The notes under the pieces were generated by a model, which saw only the letters and a list, made by a program, of their open reading frames with translations, was not told the DNA's origin and made no database searches. Both the position numbers and the translations under genes were made by a program. Shown piece after piece: positions 34,074 through 46,100 of a stretch of DNA of 64,000 bases (the first letter of the stretch is position 1; the number at the start of each line of letters is the position of its first letter). The DNA is from Owenia fusiformis. Taxonomy: Eukaryota; Annelida; Polychaeta; Sabellida; Oweniidae. Location of the stretch: the NCBI GenBank assembly GCA_903813345.2, contig CAIIXF020000001.1, positions 55,695,885 to 55,759,884 of the forward strand, given 5' to 3'.

Positions 34074-34666
34074 TACTGTAAAACGGGTATTGTTAGCGAG
34101 GGGTAATTGTTAGCGATTGTTAGCGATCGCTATGGTTTCGCTAAAAATTCAATTCGCTAAAATAAACCGGGGTTAAAATAAACCGGGCGCGATGGATCGG
34201 AGCAAATGTGACCCAGGCATTAGGGGCATACCCATAGGACAGAAATGCAAAACTGGGACAATAAACGTGAAATTACCGGTACATGTTTCATGGCGTTGGA
34301 CGTATATCTTAACCGTGAAGACGAAAAATCAACGATTTAAATGCTACATTTTGTGATGAGTCAGACGAGATTAGTTTGGACCGAAAAATCAATGATTTTA
34401 AATGCTACCGTGATTTTGTGATTAGTCAGATGAGATTACAGTAGTTTGGACCAATACCATGTGCGTCAGAAGTCTTACATTTTGATAATTCCTCTGTCAT
34501 GTCCGTTATTCATTCTTCTGCCATAAATGATAAATTTCTAATGCATTTCGCTAATTTTATTTTTTAAAGATTAATCTTCATTTCGCTAAAATTTCCCGCG
34601 CTAAAACCCCCTAAAATTGAAAAATCGCTAAAATTTCCCGGTGTCAAAATTACCCGTTTTACAGTA
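34074..34666. mobile_element. 593-bp MITE with perfect 16-bp terminal inverted repeats
   Basis: TACTGTAAAACGGGTA at 34074-34089 is exactly inverted at 34651-34666 (TACCCGTTTTACAGTA). The outer TA may be the duplicated target. Sub-terminal TTAGCGAT/GCTAAAATTTCCCG motifs are repeated near both ends. There is no coding capacity; its autonomous partner is unknown, possibly a TA-targeting Tc1/mariner-type element. Confidence 0.85.
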
Positions 34667-34923
34667 ATCGATATTTTGCTTCGCAATCTCATAATGGATG
34701 TCCTCAGCGTGGATGAAAAGGTGTACGTATTCTCGAAGGTCGTGGAAAGAGCACAAATTTGATCGGTGATACTACGAAAAATCTTGTTACAGTAATACAA
34801 TCATGCGGGGTCTCTTTCAATATTTGGCCTAAAACCTCAAAATCAGAATCTAAAGGAGACCAGAAGACAGCCCTCGACTGGACAAGCCTGACAGGCAATT
34901 AGGTTAAAGTACTACTTCGAACA

Positions 34924-35371
34924 TTGCCAACGAAACTCGAGCAATCCGATATAAAGATCAGTGAAAAAGTCCACATAATATCGCTTTGGAAAAAATTCGG
35001 GAATCTGTACTTTAATGTGATCAGTAATCGTTATCCAGCGGAGGAACAGGTTGTCAATTTTTTCGTGAATGCGCGAAGTTGGGCAAAGGAATTCTTAGGC
35101 CTCCAATCTAAACTAGAAGGTTACGATAGAGTACATCCACTGTTTGGTGTACCATACGCCTCGTGTTATTAAAAGGTATGGTAGCCTTAAAATCTTTACA
35201 GGGCAGGGTGTAGAAAAGTCCAATGATGATATCAAATCACTCTATCATAGGAAAACCCAAAAACATAAACCATCCGTAGAAGCGCTACGTGTACGAACAA
35301 GGAAATCAATGACTGCACCATACGCTAGGAAGACGCGCAGATGGAAAAAACAAAAGCCCAAGTATAACTGA
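34924..35371 (+). pseudogene. frameshifted ORF pair, unknown element-type protein
   Basis: Frame 1 (34924-35172) gives an alpha-helical segment (IISLWKKFGNLYFNVIS, FFVNARSWAKEFLGL). Frame 2 (to 35371) continues with YIHCLVYHTPRVIKRYGSL, FTGQGVEKSNDD and a basic tail. The second part resembles a conserved module I remember in many uncharacterised invertebrate repeat-encoded proteins. The frame change occurs near 35133, so it is probably a broken remnant. No function is assigned. Confidence 0.5.
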
Positions 35372-38344
35372 AATATAAATTATATTGTTTCCGAGAGCTA
35401 TGGTGAATTGTAAAATTAATCAATTCATACCTCTCTTATACACTATTTATCTTTCACTTAAGCATGGGCCATTTTTCATGATTTGCGCATCGTTCTAGCG
35501 TATGGGGCAGTCTTATGACTGGCCCAGTGCCCCATGTATGCTAGGAAGGCTAGAAAGCCATAGCTTTAATTATAAACTGGAAAATAAATAAATTTAAATT
35601 AATCAACTCCTCCAGTAGAGAAAATGAAAAGAACATCGTTGCAACTTACAGTGTTAAATAAGTTGTATTATGAATAAAGTACGTTATAGTTAAACATGTT
35701 AAATGTGTGACGTTTTAGCTATTTATTGTTGGAAAACGGCGTCGTATTTCAAAAACGACCTTACTTGTAACTTGTCAGGAAGAAAAGTTATTAAATGTGG
35801 TGTAAATAAAATATGTTAATATAAACGTATTAGTCTTGTTCTGACATTTCCAACCCTGAGCTAACGATTTAAAAGAATATTAAAGGCAAAAATTACATTT
35901 GTATAACGCCAATTTCGCCATTTTTGCACTTTTTTCAGATCGGTTACATGTAAAGTATAGGAATTTTTGCCAAAAAACTGTTTTTTCTGGGGGAAGAAAA
36001 TATTTTCATAGTTGATCGTCAATTTTTTGCACAGTTGACCTTTGTTAGTATCTTCACCATTTCTAACCCTGAGCTAATGGATCAATTTAACATTTATTTA
36101 ATTATTTGATATTCAATTTTGTCCTATATGGACATCCCATTAGAATTCTGCAATGATGCATGCGTGACGTCACATTATGTTAATTAGCAAATGACGTCAA
36201 AATCTCGATATGTTTCATTTGTAGGATATTTCATATGCCAAGCTATGTGCTATTACGTTATGGGGAAATTTAGATATCAATTTTTCCTTATTATACACAA
36301 ATAGAAGATCCTGAAACTTCACCCATAAATGTGGAATTGATTTGTCAAAATAAAAATCACCCTTTTATAAATGTGTGACGATCTATAATATACTTATGCT
36401 ATATAACAGTTAGAGGTGTTGACACAACGACCTCGAGCCTGTGAACCCTTGAGTATTATTCCGGGATCGGGCCTTTTATACTAAACGGTGAGCAACACCA
36501 GAAACGAGCGTTCGATTTGCTAAACGATATGCGTCACCCTTAATCAACAGTAATTTAAAACATGCACTTTGTTTATGCATGCATGTCTATTGTCTAATGA
36601 TCTCTGAACTTCTTTTCATGTGAGTTATTTTTTTCTTAGTTCAATATTAAAGCAAATCAAACTTTGTGTCATATTTGAGCAAGTGTGTGAGTAACATGTT
36701 ACAGTCTTCAATGATTTTTTCATCTTCTAAAATAGACAGTGGGCCTATTGCGACGCTCTTGTCAAAATCAGAGTGGACTCAAGTTAAGCAAAGTAAAATA
36801 AAAACATAGATTTATTCACATATGATGACTGAAAACTGAAAACTAGATCATCAAATCATGACCAAGTCCCGGGACCAAGTGATGCCTATCTCGTCCCGGG
36901 TCATCTCACTGGCGTGCCACGATTTGTGAACACGCTCGGGTGAACACGACAGTTTGAAATTCTCATTTAGCATTGGAATAAAAATAGGCTAGGCTAGTGC
37001 TCGCTAGTGCTTTTTATCAAAGTTTGAAACAAATAAAATTAGTGTGACCCCTACAAATATACTAAGCCTATACAGAGACATTATATAACTGGCCTATACT
37101 AAGCAAACTTTGTTTCAAACTGAGCGTAATAGTTTTTGGATGCAAGACTGCCCTTATGCTGATTTGTCCGTGTGGAAGCGAAAGCGGAGATCATCTGATC
37201 CATAGCTGGCATAGCTATACAGTCGTGTGGAGTAAATGACAAGTGCAAATAGAAGTTGACAAATATAAAAGTTAACTTTATTATGGCAAAGTTATCTTAC
37301 ACATTGTTAGGTGCATTCATGCACCCTCTGGGTCTCTGAGGATCGTGTTGGCCCCAATGCAAGTCCATACAACAATCCAACGTATTAGAGGCGGTGTTCA
37401 CCGTCTAACACATTGTGTAATAGTAAATCATAATTTATAATTTATATTATTTTGTTTCAGACCCAGAACGCAGTACACCAGCAACCACCGTCCGTAGAAA
37501 AGGTGGACCCTATAACAATATAAGTTAATGCACCCACTTAGAAAGGAAGGGAGTATTGTTTTCAACAAGAAGTTAGTGAAGAGAGAATTGATTCAAAATA
37601 AACCAATCTGTTGGCATAATTAGGTTGAAAATAAGTTCAAATCAGTATCAAGTTATGAATGTATTTATGAGATCTTAAGTGCAACCAACTGTCCATGGGG
37701 AGTAAGTCACCCCTCCCCCATTCTCTAGCCTCTATTAGAATTTTAATATAGAGCATATTAAAAGGGGATGACTTAATTCAGTCTGACAAACATATTCTGT
37801 CTTGTAGTTTTCACATGGACTGAGATATGTTATATATTCTTTAATCGGAAGAAGTCTAATATCATATGCAATCCCTATTTTAATTATATTATTGTTTATA
37901 TTTGAAATATAAAAAAGCATAACGTATCATTTGTAAGCAGAAAACTAATTCTGTTTCTTCAACATATGTTTTAACTCGTACATTTAAAGACAAATGGAAT
38001 TAGATTTTAGTTTCTGTAAATTTTATTTTGTTCATGAGCACAATTGAACACAAATTATATTCAAAAGTTGCAGACTACTTTTTCCCAAGTCCATTATGTT
38101 GACCATATTTTGTTTCCATTATATTTAGCTGACATCCCGAGCAACTCTACATTGGTCTGAAATAAAAAAGGAATAATTCTATGGATAATTCAATAACTCA
38201 GGCAGAAATATTTTGTAGAATTGAAGAAGATTTACATAACATGTAATTCGTCCTGACCTATTTTTGGGAGTTTCAATGGTGTGCATTCGTAATTTCATGA
38301 CCTTTAACCATGTACCATATCTAGTAACTGACTCACCGTATTAT
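35372..38344. other. interval without a confirmed gene
   Basis: AT-rich. Features seen: two full CRE-type TGACGTCA sites (36165-36172, 36192-36199); a small hairpin at about 37387-37412 (AGAGGCGGTGTTCACCGTCT); and a possible terminal exon after TTTGTTTCAG at 37460 reading PERSTPATTVRRKGG to a stop near 37528. None is enough to call a gene. Confidence 0.45.
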
Positions 38345-40131
38345 TTAGTATCGATTTCCAGTGTGTCCACCATTTTTGTGTTTGTTGTCCTTATCGTATG
38401 CTCGACCTCTATTTCCCTGTTCGTACTCTCTTTCATATTCTGCAACTTCGGGTTTGTCTTTGTTGTCCTTACCGTATCCTCGACCTCTATTTCCCTGTTC
38501 GTATTCTCTTTCATATTCTCCAACTTCGGGTTTGTCTTTGTTGTCCTTACCGTATCCTCGTCCTCTATTTCCCTGTTCGTACTCTCTTTCATATTCTCCA
38601 ACTTCGGGTTTGTCTTTGTTGTCCTTACCGTATCCTCGACCTCTATTTCCCTGTTCGTACTCTCTTTCATATTCTCCATCTTCAGTTTTGTCTTTGTTGT
38701 CCTTACCGTATGCTCGACCTCTATTTCCCTGTTCGTACTCTCTTTCATATTCTCCAACTTCGGGTTTGTCTTTGTTGTCCTTATCGTATGCTCGACCTCT
38801 ATTTCCCTGTTCGTACTCTCTTTCATATTCTCCGACTTCGGGTTTGTCTTTGTTGTCCTTACCGTATCCTCGACCTCTATTACCCCGTTCATACTCTCCT
38901 TCATATTCTCCATCTTCGGTTTTGTCTTTGTTGTCCCTACCATATCCTCGACCTCTATTTTCCTGTTCATACTCTCTTTCATATTCTCCATCTTCGGTTT
39001 TGTCTTTGTTGTCCTTACCGTATCCTCGTTCATACTCTCCTTCATATTCTCCATCTTCGGTTTTGTCTTTGTTGTCCCTACCGTATCCTCGACCTCTATT
39101 TCCCTGTTCATACTCTCTTTCATATTCTCCATCTTCGGTTTTATCTTTGTTGTCCTTACTGTATCCTCGACCTCTATTTCCCTGTTCGTACTCTCTTTCA
39201 TATTCTCCATCTTCGGTTTTATCTTTGTTGTCCTTACTGTATCCTCGTTCATACTCTCCTTCATATTCTCCATCTTCGGTTTTATCTTTGTTGTCCTTAC
39301 TGTATCCTCGTTCATACTCTCCTTCATATTCTCCATCTTCGGTTTTATCTTTGTTGTCCTTACTGTATCCTCGTTCATACTCTCCTTCATATTCTCCATC
39401 TTCGGTTTTGTCTTTGTTGTCCTTACCGTATCCTCGACCTCTATTTCCCCGTTCATACTCTCTTTCATATTCTCCATCTTCGGTTTTATCTTTGTTGTCC
39501 TTACTGTATCCTCGTTCATACTCTCCTTCATATTCTCCATCTTCGGTTTTGTCTTTGTTGTCCTTACCGTATCCTCGACCTCTATTTCCCCGTTCATACT
39601 CTCTTTCATATTCTCCATCTTCGGTTTTATCTTTGTTGTCCTTACTGTATCCTCGTTCATACTCTCCTTCATATTCTCCATCTTCGGTTTTATCTTTGTT
39701 GTCCTTACTGTATCCTCGTTCATACTCTCTTTCATATTCTCCATCTTCGGTTTTGTCTTTGTTGTCCTTACCGTATCCTCGTTCATACTCTCTTTCATAT
39801 TCTCCATCTTCGGTTTTGTCTTTGTTGTCCTTACCGTATCCTCGACCTCTATTTCCCTGTTCATCCTCCCTACCATATGTTTTGTCACCTTTGTATCCAA
39901 GACCAAGACCAACACCGTAGTGTTTGCCGGGATGTTCTCTGTCAGTTTCATCTTCTTTTCTATGACCGAGACCAATGCCAACGCCAGGATTTCCTGTTCT
40001 GCCACCATATTTATGACTTCCACCGTATCCTTGACTGCCCGTTTCATATTCGTGTTTAGCGTGCTCAGTAGGAGCGGCCAATGAAGCTGCTACCACACAA
40101 AATGCAAGGATCAGTAGTTTTTCCATGTTTC
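38345..40131 (-). CDS. secreted protein of ~21 charged Gly/Tyr/Glu/Lys repeats
   Basis: The 593-aa frame starts at 40126 with a clear signal peptide (MEKLLILAFCVVAASLAA). A Gly/His/Tyr-rich segment of about 70 residues follows, then about 21 repeats with the core YGKDNKDKTEDGEYEREYE, either 21 residues (63 bp) or 26 residues with GNRGR (78 bp). A subset near the C terminus has KPEVGEYE. The protein ends HKNGGHTGNRY. It has no cysteine outside the signal peptide and should be disordered and highly charged. A 3' splice site (TTGTAG at 40132) just before the ATG implies a 5' untranslated exon. It fits matrix, mucus, byssal or shell proteins by composition only. Confidence 0.8.
38390..39870 (-). 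repeat. 63/78-bp coding tandem repeat
   Basis: The DNA array encoding the repeats is homogeneous enough to be open in several frames on both strands. Two unit types, 63 and 78 bp, are interspersed, which suggests unequal exchange in multiples of a codon. Confidence 0.88.
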
Positions 40132-42044
40132 CTACAATATAATAGGCAATAAATAAATTTAAAAAATTAGGTGAATCATTGATATTTTTATTTATTTTTC
40201 TATTTGTGTAAAACGCTTTTATGCAACAGGGGTACTACTAATATTTATTGTGCATCCAAAGAGACTAAAATACATGATAGTTGCATTAAAAATATTTAAG
40301 GTAAAATCACTAAAGGTACATTTCCTTTAAAAATTCGTAAATTAATCTCTCAAAGTTTTTGATTTGGTCCTGCCCCCATGTGCCTAAGTAAATCATTAAG
40401 GCTAGCTGATAAATATTCATCTACAAGGGCACCGTCACATGAAGGAATTAGATTATTAATAAATAGGTTTCTTTTATCTTGGAGGGTGGGACAAAGGGAC
40501 AGGCGATGGGACATAGAGGGAATACTTTACTTAAAGGACAGAATTAAGCTTCAATCATTGACAGACGTTTATACTCTAGCCTATGGAAACTTTCGGTTGC
40601 AAAAACTTATGGAGGGGACACTACACAAGGCGACATTTCAATCACTTTATTCGCCCGGCCTTCGGTCTACACACGTAACACTGAATAAATTAATAGGAAC
40701 CTGTGTTTTTTCCAGGATTAACCTTCATGAATGCAGATTTTATTTTTTAAAACAAATCAAAAACTTAGTAGAATCAGCGCGTGCTTATTGCAAAAATACA
40801 CGAGTAAGCAAATTCGAATGTGTATGCACCATTCATCGTTGAATGATTCCCCATCGTACTACTAGAAATAAGAAACTTACTGTTAACTAATTTTTTCATT
40901 TTCATATTTTTGTAAAATTACTGAATGTTATTTCCTGATACTTTGTATTGTAAAGAATTGAAAAGGGAAATAAACAATTTAAAAAGGAAAAGGATGTAAG
41001 ATTGGCAAATAATCATAAAAAGTCTTAGAAGTTCTTCATTTCAGACAATAAAATCAGAATTGTCATGGAAAAATTAGCATGTTTTTTTAAATAACTGCTT
41101 TTAACAGTTTACACTTCATTTCAATTCATGGCTTTACAGTATTTAACTAATGTTATAAGTTATTATACATATCATAATTGCCTTTACCTTGTTTGGTTCA
41201 GCTTTGAATCCTTGCTATGAAATATACAATTTGCGAAAATCAAGGTTTTTATGTGACAAATAGAAGCACGCGTTATCTAAATTTCAAACTGAAACAATTG
41301 ACAATCTGTCGACTATAATAATGTAAATATTATGGTTGTCAAATCCAGAAGTAAGTCTTCAAGAAAGCAATAAAGTTGTCATGTTTTCTTTTTCTTTTCA
41401 GTAACACTTTTATCAGTTTTATTTTCAATTTAGTTTTATTCAATAGAATTTAATTCCCCAGTTGAAAAATTTGAAATACTACAAAACTATGGCTATATGG
41501 ACGCGTATCCTAAACCCCCACTCCCACCCCAAATCAATTATAAGACCAAAATTGAATAGATTTTTGAAGGGGGAGGAGGGGTGCGTTCCTCCCCGTTTTA
41601 CCCATGTCCGTCAGTGTTTATGCAGAAGTGATTGACGTGTCTGGTTCTAAGTATCACTGTTAAACTACTTTAAGACCCCACCCCTAAATAGGTTAAATTG
41701 GTAATTAGAGGGGTAACAAGGCATGTAGAGAGAAAATATGAAAATTTTAACTTTTTCTGAGCTATCAAGGCAACATTTGGCTTAACATATTCTTTGACAT
41801 ACCTATTTTTTCAAAGCTTCAAAAAGGGGAAATCCACTTTTATATTTTAATGATCCACCATGTTTTAAGAGGAATATCAGATGAAATAATGTTATCTAGG
41901 GGGATTCTTTGTAGATAATAAAAATAGATGTAAGTCTTGATGAAATATCCAAATATATTTTGACACTGGTCCACGATCGTTGAATAATTCTTCTGCAATA
42001 ATTGTTGCACCTTTAAAACATATTCGTGGCAGAATATGAATATA
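40132..42044. other. interval without a recognised gene
   Basis: It should contain the 5' untranslated exon and promoter of the repeat-protein gene. A 154-codon plus-strand ORF (40378-40842) has no recognisable domain or splice context. No repeat family was recognised. Confidence 0.45.
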
Positions 42045-43183
42045 TTAACCCTTTTAACGTCATAACGACATTTATGTCGTTTTACCGCTGCCTCCCACAA
42101 CGACATTTATGTCGTTTTGACACGTGAAATCATGAAATGCAAATAATCTTTAAAAAAACTTAAATCAGACTAATAGAACCGTAAGAATTTATGTCAAAGC
42201 AAATTCAAATCATTCACTTACATCCACAGGGACTGTAAACCGGCCTGAACTACCCTTCTTTATGGGTGAAATATTGTAAAAAGTCACGGAATCAAAATAT
42301 TTGGTTCAAGCCTTTTAAAAATGGCGGCTTGTTTTCATCACGTGATATCTGAGAAAATACGTCATTAGTTCAAGAAACGTTATTCCAATAGTTAGGCCAA
42401 GTATAGTCAGTCTGAATCACGGGAAGGCAAGCATATATGTTTCTGTAATTCTATTGTTCATTATTATCCACTTCCCTGGCGTTATTTCGCCATTGTCATT
42501 TGGAAACGAAAAAATGTTGACAGGTCCCTAGAAAAAGTCCGCCAAACTTCAAACCCGGAAGACATTGTAGACTATATCCTTAACATAGACTATCAAAGTG
42601 CATGGTCTAAACATTAATATAGGTATAACAAACAAATATTGTTTTCACTTTTCGCTAATGTAAAAGATGAAATTTCTAATCTACAACCGTAAGAATCAGC
42701 ATATTTGCAAACCCGGAAGCTGAAACTAGACTGCGTAATCGGGCGGATCAACAACAGAAAAAAACAAACAAAAATGTCGTCTGACAATATGTTTCTTTCT
42801 TGAGAAATCGCTTCGCAAGGCTAAAATCAAAGTAATCGGCTACACAACTTTGAAACCAACTGTCATAGACTGTAATTACAGAAGATAGATAGGCCTCAAT
42901 CTATACGCAAAACGGACAGTGGCTGTAGCTTTCAGATTGTGACTGAAATATTGGTGTTTTTATCCAGGACTTTGACGTATCTAGCCTAGTTTAGTATGTA
43001 CTTAATGTGTTATAACACTCTAATAACACTCTAATATGGATTATTATATGAGAGATCATAACTAGTACAGGTAACGAACTGTTCAGGAACAGGTCGAATA
43101 TGCAACAAACATAGTTAGTATTACAGTAATTACACATATATCTCCAAATCTAGTGCATTGCTGTATAAGCTTATTGTTTTGAA

Positions 43184-46100
43184 ATGGATGAAAATAGTGA
43201 CAATGACATGTCAGAGCAGGAAAGTTCAGAGGAGGAGGAGGATGATGATGAAGAATGGACTGCAATTTTACCAAACAACTTTAATATGAATGAACATGTA
43301 TTTGACAATGACAGGTGTGGACCAGTTAATCCACCCCCAGTAAATAGCCCTCCGGTGGACTATTTCATAGCACAGTGTAGGGGTATTCCTCAGCATCAAG
43401 GAGCTGACAACCGGTCTCTTTTTGAGATACTTGTGCAAGAGACCAATAGGTATGGCTATACACACCCTAACATTAGCTACATGTACATGTACGTTTACAT
43501 GCTAGTCTACATGATTTTCAATATATACATGGACATGAAGTACAAACTTGCAGATCTGTACAAGTACATGTAGTTGAGTTCATTTCTTTCCAAACAAGAA
43601 TACCAAGTGTCGGTGATTCACTTTTAGCTAATTAGAAAATACCACACATACATCAACTTTTGTGGCCCCTGAGGTCACCATACATATAATTGAGCCTACA
43701 TATTGTCAACTCGATGTGAACATGTATGGTCATTGTGAAAGCTAAAATAAACAATATACATGTATGCATGTTTACAGTGTATGAGGTTTCTTGGACAATT
43801 GCAAAACCCACACTAGGCATTTTTGGTGTGTTTTTTATTGCATAAATAGAATAAAATTACAAGTTAATTACAAAAATTACAAGGGAATCAAGACCCTACA
43901 AAGTAAAATGTCATTTGTTTATGTTATGATCACAAGATGAAATCCATATCTGATGCTAACAATATCAATATAATCTGTTATTCCAGATATGCTAATGAGA
44001 GTGGGGCCAATGAATTTGAGGATGTCACTCAAGCAGAAATGCAGGCATTCCTTGGTTTGCTTCTCAATATGGGGGTTGTTAAAAAGCCTGAGCTGTCAAT
44101 GTTTTGGGAGGAAAGTGAGGAGAATTGGCTGACCTATACTCCAGCCTTTGGCAAGGTCATGCCTCGGAACAGGTATAGTATTATGTAACCTGGACCTATA
44201 CTAAAATTGAAACATATGCAAACCTATTATAGTGTATTGTATTGTATTGCCTCAATTAAATTTGAGAATACATGAAATTGTACATTAGTTAATGACACAA
44301 AACAGGTTTTGAAATAAACTAAATTACTTGCTAGGCTTTTTTTATCATTCTTCCAAGTGTGTATAATTGTCGTGGACAACACAGCATTTTTGATTTAATC
44401 TAATCATTCTAATTGAAAGCTCATGATCTAATTGAAGTACTTTTAGAAAGTTATTAATTTTTATCATTAAGTACCGGTACATCAAGCATATTCTTCACTA
44501 AATAATCATAATTTCTTGTCAACAAAAAGATGAAATGTATAATAATAAGTTGCATATCAAATTTAATTTTAGATGGCAGGCAATATACAGGTACCTGCAT
44601 GCCAACTCCAATGAGAGGTTCATTCCTCGGGGCCAACCTGGGTTTGACCCTAGTTTCAAAATCGCACCGATTTTAGCCCTGTTCAACTATAACTGGAGGA
44701 AAAACTATCTTCTACGAAGAGAGATAGTTGTCGATGAGAGTCTTGTTGGTAGGTCATTTTTTTATCTACTATATTACAGTACTGTTGATGAATACCTTTT
44801 TTGCATAAGCCATATTTGAACTTATTGACTCACCAATCAAAATGAAATTGAACACTGAATAGCCAAGACATGAATTTATTTTTTATAATTATCCATACGA
44901 AAGAAATTCATATAACCATATAATCATATTTTTATGCTCCAAAAGATATCACATTATTCTGATACAACAAGTCTGACATGGCAAAATAACAAATTATTAT
45001 AATGTACCTTTTCTTATGACATACATGACAAGTTATCTCTGATATAATCTCTTTTGATATATTCGCTTATTATTCTGTTACTCTCAAATACGATTCCAGG
45101 CCAGCAAATGCTACATGTATTTATGACTTATGTTAAAATATGGCAATTAAATGCCGAGATATATTAGTAGAAATGAATGTAAATTATTACATGTATTGAA
45201 ATCTATACATTTTTATGTTTCAGGCCACAAAGGGCGTGATCATTCGATTCAATACATGCCGAAAAAGGCAAGAAAATGGGGCGCCAAATACCACAGCTTA
45301 TGTGAAGGAGAGACTGGCTACACAGCCGCAACAAAAATGTATGCTGGTAAGATGATAATATTTTAATTGTTAGTTCACTTGGTGAGCTATTGCAATCACT
45401 CCATCTGTCTGTTCGTCCGTCTGTCAACAACTGGTCCATTTTTAAACTTTGTCAATAGGATTCCTGTTTTGAGTTATTTTATTTTATTTTCAAAATGGCC
45501 GCCATTTTTGTCTCGTGAAATTACTCAGATGCGAGTAGGTAGTTACCAGTTTCGCCACCAGGTGGCTGATTCGGGGGAATTAACATGGCAGGGTATTACA
45601 AAATTAAACTTGAATATGCATCAGTTTTAGTGGTTCACTTTTCATATTACCCCTGTGTATCTGATATACAAATTAAAATATGTCCAGTAAAAGAAAATAT
45701 TATCTGCCCATCACAAGAAAAATATTTCACTTTTTGTGGTTTTACAACATGGGGTCTATGAGGAATCTCCCCGACCTAGAAGTCACATTTTCAAAGAAAA
45801 TTAAATTTTCAGAGTTGATTAACTCTTTTCAAAACCTCATTTCTAAATGTAATTTTACATGTAGATTCCAAATATGACATCAGAATTTGACTGAATTTTG
45901 AATTTTTAATGACGTAAATCAAGATTATTTCTACTCGCATCTGGGATATTCACTTTTGGACCATTTGCTTTAAAACCTGTGTTGATAGGATTCCTGTTTT
46001 AAGTTATTTTTGTTCAACATCAATACAGAGAACCTCCCTATAATTCATGGTTCAAAGGCTCGCCTATTTTCAAAATGGCCGCCATTTTCGTCTCTCAAAA

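Noticed and set aside
38264-40084. 606-codon plus-strand ORF, hydrophobic repeats
   Set aside because: Mirror of the minus-strand repeat protein, which has the signal peptide and sensible composition; no signal or domain on the plus strand.
40378-40842. 154-codon plus-strand ORF
   Set aside because: No recognisable domain, no signal peptide, no splice context, odd composition; kept only as a remark.
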